The notes: generated from the letters alone by a model not told the origin. Counted from the first letter of the stretch, positions 23,845 through 32,325 are shown. The stretch: DNA of 32,896 nucleotides from Bacteroidales bacterium (GCA_024400505.1 JAKSMP010000025.1:1-32896); one strand, 5' to 3'. Program-made: numbers and translations.

Positions 23845-25197
23845 TCAGAGATCTCCCAAAATCATTCTTTCGACTTCCTTATTTGCTTCATTCAGGATTT
23901 TTTCACCTTCGTTAACCAGAGATTTTGCAAGTAGCCTAGTTTCTGATATTTTATCAACTATTTCAATTTGTTTTGCAATTGGGATGTCTGGTATTTTCAA
24001 TCCTCTAATATTTGAGGCATAAATATGTGGTTGTGCTGCACCAGTTTGTAGCTGATAAATGTATTCTTGCTGTAATCTCAACACCTCATACAGATATTTT
24101 GTCAAGAAACGTGACTTATCTTTTGAGAATACCACATTACAATCTGTTGCAAAAATTGGATTATCGTGATACCAAACATATCCAGAATATGCACCAGAAG
24201 CACTCACAGTAATTACGTCTCCACCAAAATTTCCAACATTGTGTCTTCCTGCAGGAGTTTTGCCTCCAGCAATAATAGGAATGTTCCCAGGTATCGCTTT
24301 GTCACTTGTCATTGCTGTGCCTTTCTTTATATAGGCTACTTCATTCAACGCAACATTATCAAAGACATTGCTATAAGGATGGCACTTTGCCACTCGTGTA
24401 TATTCTGGATCAAATCTGTCACCTAAATATCTTTTATTGAACTTAAAAAGCCTATATTCCAATTCATTTCCTATTTTGGGGGATATCATATATAGCTCAG
24501 CAAACAGATACTCATCAATTCCTTTCAATAGATTTTGAGATTCTTCATATTTTTGTTTTTTCTTAACAATTGCCTCATCTATTGTAGAAAAATCTATTCC
24601 TTCAATAATTGGAATGTTCTTTATAGATGGATAATCCAAAGCAGGTCTCGTTCCCCCTGTAGAATGACGAGATGCTATTCTTTCAATAATATTGAGGTTG
24701 AGATATCTCGAAAGATACTTACTAATCTCGACATTCCCTGTTTTTATTACAACCATATGTTGATTAGTATTTCCAACAAAACCATCGGGAGCCACTGAAG
24801 CAATTGCCATTCTGCCAACACCTGTTATCTTTACTAGCAAATCACCTCCATTGACCTGGCTCCTTGAAAGCATTCCATCGTGAGTTTCCTTATTTATATA
24901 CAGGCAATCTGTCAATGATAAGGAACCATCAGCATTGAGATTTTGAACCCTCAAAAAAGGAATTCCAGTTTTTGCATCGGCATAATATTTATCACCATCT
25001 GCCTTCTTTGGGGTCGCTCCACCCGATACAGAAAGGGCAAAATCCCCTAGTTTCCTGGATGATTTTCCCCTTACTTTTTTTTCCAGGTTTGTTATTTCTG
25101 GTAGATAAAAGTTGGGCTCAAGTCTTCCTTCAATCTCTGATCGATTGACAACAAAAATCTTTTCCTCACTACTATCGACTGGAATATGGTTACTCAT
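23845..25197 (-). CDS. hsdS: Type I / BcgI-like restriction-modification specificity subunit (S)
   Basis: This 450-residue protein has two target-recognition domains. TRD1 (about 48-200) contains the GGATPKKADGDKYY and IPFLRVQNLN segments, NTNQHMVVIK, and a TGGTRPALDYPSIKNIPI ending. TRD2 (about 283-405) has IKKGTAMTSD, NIPIIAGGKTPAG, VSASGAYSGYV, and a GAAQPHIYASNIRGLKIP ending. Each is followed by a conserved helix (about 205-235 and 406-450). Two 'R-L/F-x-P-x-[FY]' segments, GRLEPNFYLPEI and DRFDPEYTRVA, precede the TRDs, as in BcgI-type S proteins. It determines the bipartite DNA site. Its ATG overlaps the preceding gene's stop by 4 bases (25194-25197), a mark of translational coupling. 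Confidence 0.92.
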   Translation of the reverse strand: MSNHIPVDSSEEKIFVVNRSEIEGRLEPNFYLPEITNLEKKVRGKSSRKLGDFALSVSGGATPKKADGDKYYADAKTGIPFLRVQNLNADGSLSLTDCLYINKETHDGMLSRSQVNGGDLLVKITGVGRMAIASVAPDGFVGNTNQHMVVIKTGNVEISKYLSRYLNLNIIERIASRHSTGGTRPALDYPSIKNIPIIEGIDFSTIDEAIVKKKQKYEESQNLLKGIDEYLFAELYMISPKIGNELEYRLFKFNKRYLGDRFDPEYTRVAKCHPYSNVFDNVALNEVAYIKKGTAMTSDKAIPGNIPIIAGGKTPAGRHNVGNFGGDVITVSASGAYSGYVWYHDNPIFATDCNVVFSKDKSRFLTKYLYEVLRLQQEYIYQLQTGAAQPHIYASNIRGLKIPDIPIAKQIEIVDKISETRLLAKSLVNEGEKILNEANKEVERMILGDL

Positions 25198-26714
25198 TCT
25201 TTTCTTTTTATAAGTCCGTAATTCTTTTCGAGTATCTCTAGAATGTTATCTTCAATCACTTTTGAAAGTGATGTTGACCTACAATTGTCGTCGTATTCGT
25301 GATATGTGTCATTTTGATAGTCAGATTTTGGATTTTCACTACCACTTTTTTTAACCAATATTACTTGTTTGTCTTCCAGAGCTCTTGCCCACCCCATCTC
25401 ATATGAAACATTCGCATTATTCTCAGAAATATCAGCAAAGACTATTTTTGCCTTTTTTATTTTATTAATGATGTCCTGAATTTGATCCTGAGTTCCACCC
25501 TTTGCGCACATTATTGGAAAAAGCTCAATGTTGACATTGTATTTCTTTGCGATATTTTTAATCGTATTATCATATATAGAATTGTAATCAGCGACAATAT
25601 CAGGATTTCCTTTAAAAAATGGCATAGCCACAAATACTTTTATCTCTTGAGAGGATATTTTGTCATACAAACTAATTAAACTTTCTGCGCTTACATCATC
25701 GGACACTTCGAAAATATGGTTGTTTAATATCCAATTTTTGAAGCCACAGAATCTTTCAGTCCCTTGTAAATGATACCACAAAAAGGAAATTAATAATCCG
25801 ATGCTTTTATGAGTCAATAATACAGGAGTTTCATTGTATAATGTATTAAGAGCTTGCATGGATTCAATTATCTTATCAACAGTTGAATCTGATATCTCTT
25901 TTTGTATTGCTATTCTCTTAAATACCTCATTATAAAATGTTCTATAGTTATCATCAATTACACGCTTCAAATTTGAGAAAATGCTAGGATTAACCGATGA
26001 TATCATCTTACGTGTATAAATGGGGTATTCTCCTTCAAAAATATCAAATAATTCTTCGTTTGGGAAATTATCAGAATCATCAATCATTACACGTAAATTC
26101 TCCTCTGAAGTAAGAGGAATGGTTTTTGTGTTGATATTATGGAAGAATACTTTTGTAGCTTTGTCAAAATTTTTTTCGTCATGATTATCTTTTACTTTCA
26201 TCTCGTTCATGTCATAATATTCTGTGCCTAACAATAAACAAAATGGGATAACCATTCTTTTAACCTTCTCGTTAGATGATTCCTCTGCAGAATTAAGTCT
26301 GTGATTGCCATCAATTCTATGCAATTGTTTACCCTGACTTTCATCTAGCGTTAACTCAGCAATTGTCACTTCTTTAGAAGATCCTTTTGAAAAAGTGACC
26401 TTCTTCAAATCAATCTTTGTACTATCATTTTTTAAGTTAGATTTATAATTTTTCCCATTCGCCAATTTTATTAACGGTTCATCTTCTCCGGGTTTCCCTT
26501 TTAGCGCATATTTTATTTTGTAACTTAATATTACTTCTGGGAAAAATAGGTACGTCTGTGTTTCAAGGAAATCGCTAATATCGCTTCTGTCAAGCAACCC
26601 CCGTTGGTAAGAATAATCAGCCTTAGAGATATTAGCTAACTCTTTGATGTTAGCAAATCCCCTTATGCACAATTGTCCATTTAATGAATTATCTAAAATA
26701 CCTGTCAGTTTCAT
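25194..26714 (-). CDS. DGQHR/DndB-like protein fused to a nucleoside-deoxyribosyltransferase (TIR-like) domain
   Basis: This 506-residue protein carries an N-terminal DGQHR-type (DndB/ParB-like) domain (about 1-260). The motif is LHRIDGNHRLNSAE (131-144), a DGNHR variant of the usual DGQHR, followed by the family-type FFHNINTKTIPLT (190-202). A helical linker is followed by a C-terminal domain (about 358-460) of the nucleoside 2-deoxyribosyltransferase/TIR-like superfamily. That part reads VFVAMPFF, YNSIYDNTI, ADISENNANVSYEMGWA with Glu439 in the expected catalytic position, and QVILVKK. It lies between the fused nuclease-methyltransferase and the specificity gene, with 4-base overlaps on both sides (26711-26714 and 25194-25197). 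An NAD- or nucleotide-cleaving effector triggered by DNA sensing is inferred, not shown. The gene is AT-rich. Confidence 0.85.
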   Translation of the reverse strand: MKLTGILDNSLNGQLCIRGFANIKELANISKADYSYQRGLLDRSDISDFLETQTYLFFPEVILSYKIKYALKGKPGEDEPLIKLANGKNYKSNLKNDSTKIDLKKVTFSKGSSKEVTIAELTLDESQGKQLHRIDGNHRLNSAEESSNEKVKRMVIPFCLLLGTEYYDMNEMKVKDNHDEKNFDKATKVFFHNINTKTIPLTSEENLRVMIDDSDNFPNEELFDIFEGEYPIYTRKMISSVNPSIFSNLKRVIDDNYRTFYNEVFKRIAIQKEISDSTVDKIIESMQALNTLYNETPVLLTHKSIGLLISFLWYHLQGTERFCGFKNWILNNHIFEVSDDVSAESLISLYDKISSQEIKVFVAMPFFKGNPDIVADYNSIYDNTIKNIAKKYNVNIELFPIMCAKGGTQDQIQDIINKIKKAKIVFADISENNANVSYEMGWARALEDKQVILVKKSGSENPKSDYQNDTYHEYDDNCRSTSLSKVIEDNILEILEKNYGLIKRKE

Positions 26715-28900
26715 AATTTTTCGTCTTTAATAAAATCCTTTAATCTTTTTCCAATTTCAATTAATTCATTTACTCCAGTTTCTTTGCCCGTAGCATCATA
26801 TCCAATGTCCTCGGCAATAGCCATAAAAACTGGATAATCGATTAGTTGGGCCGCCTTCTGACTGGCATAATCAGAAGATAAGATGTCTCTACCCTCTCCC
26901 TCCCATTCAGCATATTCCTCTTTAATTTGTTCTGACAGTAACTTGTATTCTTCCGTTTTTCTAGCATCACTTATTGTGATTCCTTGTGCTTCTTTAATTG
27001 ATTTTGCTTTATCATCCAATTTCTTTTTATTGGCAGCTTTCATTATTTTGGAAAGATTAAAGAAGTCCATTTGCTTAAGAAGAGATTCTTTAATTCTTTG
27101 CTTTGTAGCGACTATGTCATCAGTCTCTTTTTTGCTCCATTTTTTCAAGAACAGCACTGAGGTTTTTACCCCAGCGCCATTAGCTGTAAATGCTGTTTGG
27201 GGCAAACTGACAACAGCCACTATTCGGAACCATTCTTCAATTTGATCTCTTACGAATTGCAAACTTGTGTTGGTCAGAATTCCATCTGGCAAAATTATCG
27301 CAAGAAAACCGCCTTCCTTCAAAAACTTATAATCTTGTTCAATAAAAAGTATCTCGGTGTTCATGCTATCCCGATAGGAAATTTTTCCACTTGGTGGCTT
27401 CATCCAATCTTGGTCTTTCTGTCCTAAATGATATTCTTTCAAGTATGCTTTTTCCGTTTGTCTAACTGAGCTTCCAAAAGGTGGATTGGTAATAATAAAA
27501 TCAAATGTTCCATATTTGAAACCAGCATTGTGCGTACGTTCAAATATTTCCTCATCAGAGATAAGTCCATCAGAAGTAATGACATTGGTATGGCCATCAT
27601 CGTGGATAATCATATTCATTTTGGCTGTACGAGAAATCTGCTCGCTGATTTCAATACCATAGAGATTGTTGGATGCAAATTCGTGCCAAAAATCTTTCCA
27701 CCTCATTCTTTCGTCTAGGTCGGTCTCGTAGTTCTCAAATGTGCGTGATGCCTCTTTGCGCACTTTGTCTAAAGCATACAGCAAAAAACCGCCACTGCCA
27801 CATGATGTATCCAAAACTTTTGAGTTTTTTTTGATCGGCAGTACATCAACGATAAACTCTACTACTGGACGAGGCGTAAAATACTGACCAAAACTACCAC
27901 GAAAAAATGAGTTCATAAAAGTCTCAAATGCACGCCCTTTACTATCTAAATCAGTTTTTCCTAGGTTAATGCCTTGTAGGTAACTGACAACTGTTCTGAT
28001 TTTCTCAGGAGTGAGACGAATGTTATCGCGAAATACTTCAGCATCTTGTTGCCTACCTTCTTCGTAGAGGTTCTTAACCCTTTTGTATAAATCGTCGTTT
28101 TCAAGTAGTCTTCTTTTATTATCATCCTTTTCAACTTCTTTAGAAATGGTGATAACTTGGAAATCGTAGGGTTTACCTTTTTTTCGTGGTTTCTTCTCGT
28201 CCCATATCTTACAAAAAATAAGCTTATCTAACTCGTCAAATGCTTCGGAAGGATTCAGCTGTCCACCGGCCCAAAGTGCCTCATGTGCTTGTTTAAAGCA
28301 TCGAGTAAGTTCATCACGACCAATGACGGCCAAATCAAAAAATTTCTGTTTGCCACTAGTTCGGTTATATTCATCCGCCTTATATACATATTTATAGGAT
28401 GCAACTTCAGCAACACCAAATTGAGGAATATCGGACAAGCGCTCCCTTGAAGTACTGTTTTTGTCAACCCTCAAATAGTCAGACTTGATGCCAGATGTCA
28501 CCCATACGAACTTTATATCCCCAGGTAATGCATATGCATAGCTGTAAGCCTGCTCAATAGCCTGTTGATACTCCGCCTCACTTACCTCTTGACGCTTACA
28601 CTCAACAAGGATGTACGGTTTTGTACAATTATCGTCAGCATAGACAACAATGTCGGCCACTTTCACCTCTCGACCCATGGTAACAGGAACATACATTTTG
28701 ATCCTACTCGCTGGATAATGGTAGTCCACAACTAGGCGAACGAATGTCTCGGTTTGAACCTTTACCTCTGGATGGTCAAAAATACGTGGATTATCTGAAA
28801 TTGAATACTTGATTCTTGACTTGTTTTCATCAAGTAAAAACAAACCTTTATCAAGACCAATTTTTATATAGTCTTTGACTTTTTCTAATGTATTACTCAT
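26711..28900 (-). CDS. Fused nuclease - N6-adenine DNA methyltransferase (BcgI-A/type I-like)
   Basis: This 729-residue protein has an N-terminal PD-(D/E)XK nuclease domain of HsdR_N type (about 1-205). Its motif is VADIVVY (Asp83) followed by ILVECKRQE (Glu100, Lys102). The methyltransferase follows: helical HsdM_N (about 210-320), then FGQYFTPRPVVEF (337-349), the SAM motif LDTSCGSGGFLLYA (363-376), and the adenine-N6 motif TNPPFGSSV (471-479). A charged helical tail (about 600-729) may bind the S subunit. One chain can thus cut and methylate, like BcgI-A/type IIG enzymes, and no HsdR translocase is encoded nearby. It is the first gene of the operon, with ATG at 28900 preceded by a 300-base leader. 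Confidence 0.88.
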   Translation of the reverse strand: MSNTLEKVKDYIKIGLDKGLFLLDENKSRIKYSISDNPRIFDHPEVKVQTETFVRLVVDYHYPASRIKMYVPVTMGREVKVADIVVYADDNCTKPYILVECKRQEVSEAEYQQAIEQAYSYAYALPGDIKFVWVTSGIKSDYLRVDKNSTSRERLSDIPQFGVAEVASYKYVYKADEYNRTSGKQKFFDLAVIGRDELTRCFKQAHEALWAGGQLNPSEAFDELDKLIFCKIWDEKKPRKKGKPYDFQVITISKEVEKDDNKRRLLENDDLYKRVKNLYEEGRQQDAEVFRDNIRLTPEKIRTVVSYLQGINLGKTDLDSKGRAFETFMNSFFRGSFGQYFTPRPVVEFIVDVLPIKKNSKVLDTSCGSGGFLLYALDKVRKEASRTFENYETDLDERMRWKDFWHEFASNNLYGIEISEQISRTAKMNMIIHDDGHTNVITSDGLISDEEIFERTHNAGFKYGTFDFIITNPPFGSSVRQTEKAYLKEYHLGQKDQDWMKPPSGKISYRDSMNTEILFIEQDYKFLKEGGFLAIILPDGILTNTSLQFVRDQIEEWFRIVAVVSLPQTAFTANGAGVKTSVLFLKKWSKKETDDIVATKQRIKESLLKQMDFFNLSKIMKAANKKKLDDKAKSIKEAQGITISDARKTEEYKLLSEQIKEEYAEWEGEGRDILSSDYASQKAAQLIDYPVFMAIAEDIGYDATGKETGVNELIEIGKRLKDFIKDEKL

Positions 28901-28948
28901 ACATAATCTGCGCTATGTTGTGCGATGGCTACTTATCTTCGAATGGGG

Positions 28949-29093
28949 GCGGGTCAGGGAATCAAAAACCGCAGGACACCAAAAAAGCGTAGGTTTCGCT
29001 TATCGGCATCCTGGGTATTTGGCCTGACCCGCTCTCTCTGATAAGTTCAGCCTACGCTACAGCGCAGGCGTTCGGAACTTATTCTGAGAGAGC
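28949..29093 (-). ncRNA. Structured leader RNA of the defence operon (possible attenuator)
   Basis: Two compound hairpins lie between the promoter (29226-29257) and the ATG at 28900. Hairpin 1 (29031-29093) pairs GCTCTCTC with GAGAGAGC and GAACTTAT with ATAAGTTC, around an inner GCC-GCGCT/AGCG-GGC helix. Hairpin 2 (28949-29032) pairs GCGGGTCAGG with CCTGACCCGC exactly. Inside it is an 8-bp AGGATGCC/GGTGTCCT helix, then an AAGCG/CGCTT mini-hairpin followed by six T. AGCGTAGG in hairpin 1 is an exact complement of CCTACGCT in hairpin 2, so the two folds can exclude each other. It may be a switch, an attenuator, or an independent RNA. The strand is inferred from the promoter. Confidence 0.55.
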
Positions 29094-29225
29094 TAATCTT
29101 CAAACGGCCAAATTTTAGGATTGCCTCGAATAAATAGCAAACGCTATGTTAATAATATGTTATATAATTATTTTCTTTTCTTTGTTGTTGCTTTAAGTGC
29201 TAGTTATACAATCTGTTTGAGGTTG

Positions 29226-29257
29226 CAAAGATACATTTTTTTTCTGAATAATACAAA
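29226..29257 (-). promoter_or_regulatory. Promoter of the defence operon
   Basis: On the minus strand TTTG (29254-29257) is followed after 20 bases by TATCTTTG (29226-29233), the best consensus match in this part. Transcription would start near 29219, giving a leader of about 320 bases. Confidence 0.75.
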
Positions 29258-29640
29258 ATTTTGATTCGAGATAGGTATTAGGGGATGGGTAGCAGGTGGT
29301 AGGAAATTGGTGGGGCGGAAGGATGCGAAGGGATGTTTTGCAGCGTTGCTTAGGGCTGGGGCTGGACGTAAGTAACGACCGGGGCTGGGCTTAACTTAGG
29401 ACTGCGATGGGTCTTAAGTTAAGGCTGCGGGCAGTCTTAACTTAGGGCTAAGGTGGGGCTTAACTTAGGCCGGATGAAAGCTATGCTTTAGGGCAGCTAA
29501 GGCATAGGTTTGGCTGCGACGAAGCAATGCTTTGGGGTCCTGGATGCAATGTTGGGGACGGCGGCTTGGGGGAAAACGAGGGGCAAGAAGGGGCGAATTG
29601 TGCGGGGACGAGAACCGTATTTTGGGTCTGGATTGTGGCA
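29258..29640. other. Gene-free, G-rich stretch between divergent promoters
   Basis: No credible gene. The stretch is G-rich on the plus strand and includes the repeats at 29388-29469. The open frames are low in complexity and lack a start context. Confidence 0.55.
29388..29469. repeat. Imperfect repeats of a TTAACTTAGG motif
   Basis: GGCTTAACTTAGG (29388-29400), GTCTTAAGTTAAGG (29411-29424), AGTCTTAACTTAGGG (29433-29447) and GGCTTAACTTAGG (29457-29469) are spaced about 22-24 bases apart. Cores such as CTTAAGTTAAG are nearly palindromic. A weaker copy may lie near 29376. They sit 180-280 bases upstream of the SulP promoter. Confidence 0.65.
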
Positions 29641-29645
29641 TATTA

Positions 29646-29675
29646 TTGGTTTGTTATTTTTTTTTCGTATCTTTG
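29646..29675 (+). promoter_or_regulatory. Promoter of the SulP gene
   Basis: TTG at 29646-29648 is followed after 19 bases by TATCTTTG at 29668-29675 and a C. The ATG of the transporter follows 59 bases downstream. Confidence 0.7.
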
Positions 29676-29734
29676 CACCTTGCTTTTTGTTATGAATTAT
29701 TAATATAATTTATTTAGATACAATATAGTAAAAT

Positions 29735-31480
29735 ATGAAATTTATCGAAACCAACAACATCAAAGGCGACCTTTTCGGCGGTATCACTGCCGGTATCGTT
29801 GCTTTGCCCTTGGCTCTTGCCTTCGGTATCCAGGCTTTTGGTGGCGTGAACGACCCTTCGGCAGCCTCTATGGGTGCGCTGGCCGGCCTTGTGGGCGCCA
29901 CTATGCTAGGCTTTTTTGCTGCTCTCTTTGGCGGCACCCACTCCCAGATTAGCGGCCCCACTGGCCCTATGACTGTGGTGACTGCTACCCTTGTGGCTGG
30001 CGTGTGGGCCAGCAGCAATGGCAACATTTCTTCGGTCCTCATCAGCATGGCTTTGGCTGGCTTGTTCTGCGGCCTTTTCCAGATTTTGTTTGGCGTGGTG
30101 AAGATTGGCAAGTATGTCCGCTATATCCCCTACCCTGTTTTGTCGGGCTTTATGAGCGGTATCGGCATCATCATCATCTTGCAGCAGCTTTATCCCTTGG
30201 TGGGCTTGAAGGGCACCGGCACCATGATTGACTTGGTGGTGGGCATTCCCGCAGCTGTGTCGGCCGGCATTTCGGTGCCCGCCCTGTTGCTGGGCCTTGG
30301 CACTATTGTCATCATTGAGATATTCCCCAAGATCACTACCAAGGTGCCCGCTACGCTTGTGGCCCTTATCGTGATGACTGTTGTTTCGCTTTTCTGCCAC
30401 TTGGACGACAAGCTGATTATTGGCGACATCCCCAGCGGATTGCCTCTGCCTTTCTTCCTGAAAGGGGGCATGGACATGGCCAGCATCAATTGGCTTGATG
30501 TGCTGAAGGCTTCGCTCATCCCCGGCCTCACTTTGGCAGGCTTGGGCTCTATCGACACTTTGCTCACCTCGGTGGTGGCCGACAATATCACCAAAACCAA
30601 GCACAACTCCAACCAGGAGCTGATTGGCCAGGGTATTGGCAATGCTGTGGCTGGTCTTTTCTGCGGACTGCCCGGCGCTGGTGCTACCATGCGTACGGTG
30701 GTGAATGTGAAGAGCGGCGGCCGCACCCAGATTTCGGGTATGGTGCACGCTTTGCTGCTGATTGCCATCCTCTTGGGATTGGGCAGCGTGGTGAAGTATG
30801 TTCCCCTCTCGGTGTTGGCCGGTATCCTGATCACCGTGGGTTGGGGCATTATCGATTTCAAGGGTTTCAAAGACCTTTTCAAGATTCCCAGAGCCGACGC
30901 TGTGGTGCTGGTGGTGGTGCTGTTCATCACTGTGTTTGTTGACCTGCTCACCGCTGTGGGCATTGGCATGGTGATTGCTTGCGTGCTGTTTATGAAGCGT
31001 GCTTCGGACTTGGTGGAAGGCGGCTACAGCTCGGAGAGTTTTGAGCAAGACCAGAACCGCCACAAGGGTTTGCCCGCTCCCGCTCAGGCCAATTTCGACA
31101 AGACTGTGGCATGGGAAGATGAGGGCGGCCTCACCGACGAGATGCGCCAGCACATCTATGTGCAGCGCTTGAATGGTCCTATATTCTTTGGCTCTATCAC
31201 CAAATTCAAGGAGGTGATGGAAGATGTGCCAGAAGATGCCAAGGTGGTTATCCTCCGCATGAAGCTGGTGAGTTTCATGGACCAGTCGGGCTTGTATGCT
31301 ATGGAAACTGCCATCAAGGATTTGCAGGATCGCGGCATCATGGTGCTGATGACCATCATCCAGCCTCAGCCCCTCTATATGCTCACCACCCTCAACCTGA
31401 TACCCAGCGTGGTGCCCGAGGAGCATACTTTCAAGACCTTCGAAGAGTGCACCGACTATTTGAAGACTATAAAATTCTAA
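29735..31480 (+). CDS. SulP-family inorganic anion transporter with STAS domain
   Basis: This 581-residue inner-membrane protein has a long run of hydrophobic segments from about residue 13 to 430. They include the SulP signature region GGTHSQISGPTGPMTVV (about 66-82) and the LAGLGSIDTLLTSVVADNIT segment (about 266-285). A cytosolic STAS domain follows (about 468-581) with the switch motif SFMDQSGL, Asp516 and Ser518. SulP proteins carry sulfate, bicarbonate, chloride or dicarboxylates; the substrate cannot be told here. Its promoter is at 29646-29675. A yebC-type gene follows 52 bases later in the same direction. Confidence 0.93.
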   Translation: MKFIETNNIKGDLFGGITAGIVALPLALAFGIQAFGGVNDPSAASMGALAGLVGATMLGFFAALFGGTHSQISGPTGPMTVVTATLVAGVWASSNGNISSVLISMALAGLFCGLFQILFGVVKIGKYVRYIPYPVLSGFMSGIGIIIILQQLYPLVGLKGTGTMIDLVVGIPAAVSAGISVPALLLGLGTIVIIEIFPKITTKVPATLVALIVMTVVSLFCHLDDKLIIGDIPSGLPLPFFLKGGMDMASINWLDVLKASLIPGLTLAGLGSIDTLLTSVVADNITKTKHNSNQELIGQGIGNAVAGLFCGLPGAGATMRTVVNVKSGGRTQISGMVHALLLIAILLGLGSVVKYVPLSVLAGILITVGWGIIDFKGFKDLFKIPRADAVVLVVVLFITVFVDLLTAVGIGMVIACVLFMKRASDLVEGGYSSESFEQDQNRHKGLPAPAQANFDKTVAWEDEGGLTDEMRQHIYVQRLNGPIFFGSITKFKEVMEDVPEDAKVVILRMKLVSFMDQSGLYAMETAIKDLQDRGIMVLMTIIQPQPLYMLTTLNLIPSVVPEEHTFKTFEECTDYLKTIKF

Positions 31481-31532
31481 TAAAGAGATAATCAAAGAAT
31501 TACGAATTATTAATTTTTAAACACACATATAT

Positions 31533-32243
31533 ATGGGTCGCGCATTTGAATACCGCAAAGCCAGAAAATTGAAACGTTGGGGTCACATGGCCCGCACATT
31601 CACCAAGATTGGTAAGGAAATCGAGATGGCAGTACTTGCTTCCGGTCCCGATCCTTCGAGCAACCTCCGTCTGCGCCTGCTGATGGCCACCGCCAAAAGT
31701 GAGAGCATGCCCAAGGAGAACGTGGAACGCGCCATCAAGCGCGCCACCGAAAAGGACAAGAGCGCTTATAAAGAGGTGGTTTACGACGGCAAGGGGCCTC
31801 ACGGCACCGTTTTCGTGGTGGAGACTGCTACCGACAACCCCACCCGCACCGTGGCCAACATCCGCGCCGCTTTTGTTCGCGGCAAGGGCGAGTTGGGCAC
31901 CATGGGCATGAACGACTTCTTGTTTGAGCGCAAATGCTCTTTCGTAGTGGCTATGAAGGAAGGTGTGGATATGGACGAGCTGGAGCTGGAGTTGATTGAC
32001 TTCGACATCGACGAGGTGTTCCTCGACGAGGGCGAGATCAACATCTTCGCCGACTTCAAGAACTATGGTCCTATCACCAAGTATCTTGAGGATAACGGAT
32101 TTGAGATTAAGTCATTCAAATTTGAGCGTATCCCCATGACCATGCGCGAACTCACTCCTGAGCAGCAGGAAGATGTGAACGGCCTGATCGAGCGCCTTGA
32201 AGCCGATGACGACGTGGTGAACGTATTCCACAACATGGCATAA
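31533..32243 (+). CDS. yebC: YebC/PmpR-family protein
   Basis: This 236-residue protein begins MGRAFEYRKARKLKRWGHMA. It has the family's FTKIGKEIEMAVLASGPDPSSNLRLR block (about 25-50) and NVERAIKRATEKDKS, then a beta-rich C-terminal half with GPHGTVFVVETATDNPTRT. The length and domain layout match YebC. Family members act as DNA-binding regulators or help relieve ribosome stalling on proline-rich stretches; this gene does not let me choose. No separate promoter was seen in the 52-base gap after the SulP gene. Confidence 0.93.
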   Translation: MGRAFEYRKARKLKRWGHMARTFTKIGKEIEMAVLASGPDPSSNLRLRLLMATAKSESMPKENVERAIKRATEKDKSAYKEVVYDGKGPHGTVFVVETATDNPTRTVANIRAAFVRGKGELGTMGMNDFLFERKCSFVVAMKEGVDMDELELELIDFDIDEVFLDEGEINIFADFKNYGPITKYLEDNGFEIKSFKFERIPMTMRELTPEQQEDVNGLIERLEADDDVVNVFHNMA

Positions 32244-32265
32244 TTGATTCCACCCGAATGAATAG

Positions 32266-32296
32266 AGCGGTGGCCCAAAGGCCACCGCTTTTATTT
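32266..32296 (+). terminator. Intrinsic terminator after the yebC-type gene
   Basis: AGCGGTGGCC pairs exactly with GGCCACCGCT (10 bp) around a CAAA loop, followed by a T-rich tail. It begins 23 bases after the stop. Confidence 0.88.
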
Positions 32297-32325
32297 ACTG
32301 GAAGGAAGGTTATAGATATGACAAC

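Noticed and set aside
28949-29093. Retron, 6S RNA or tmRNA as explanation of the structured leader
   Set aside because: There is no reverse transcriptase nearby, no tag-coding frame with tRNA-like ends, and the fold is two separate hairpins rather than one long rod with a central bubble.
29906-31495. Long open frame (about 529 codons) on the minus strand across the SulP gene
   Set aside because: It lies opposite a clear SulP gene, is rich in His, Gln and Ala as expected of an antisense reading of GC-rich codons, and has no recognisable domain.
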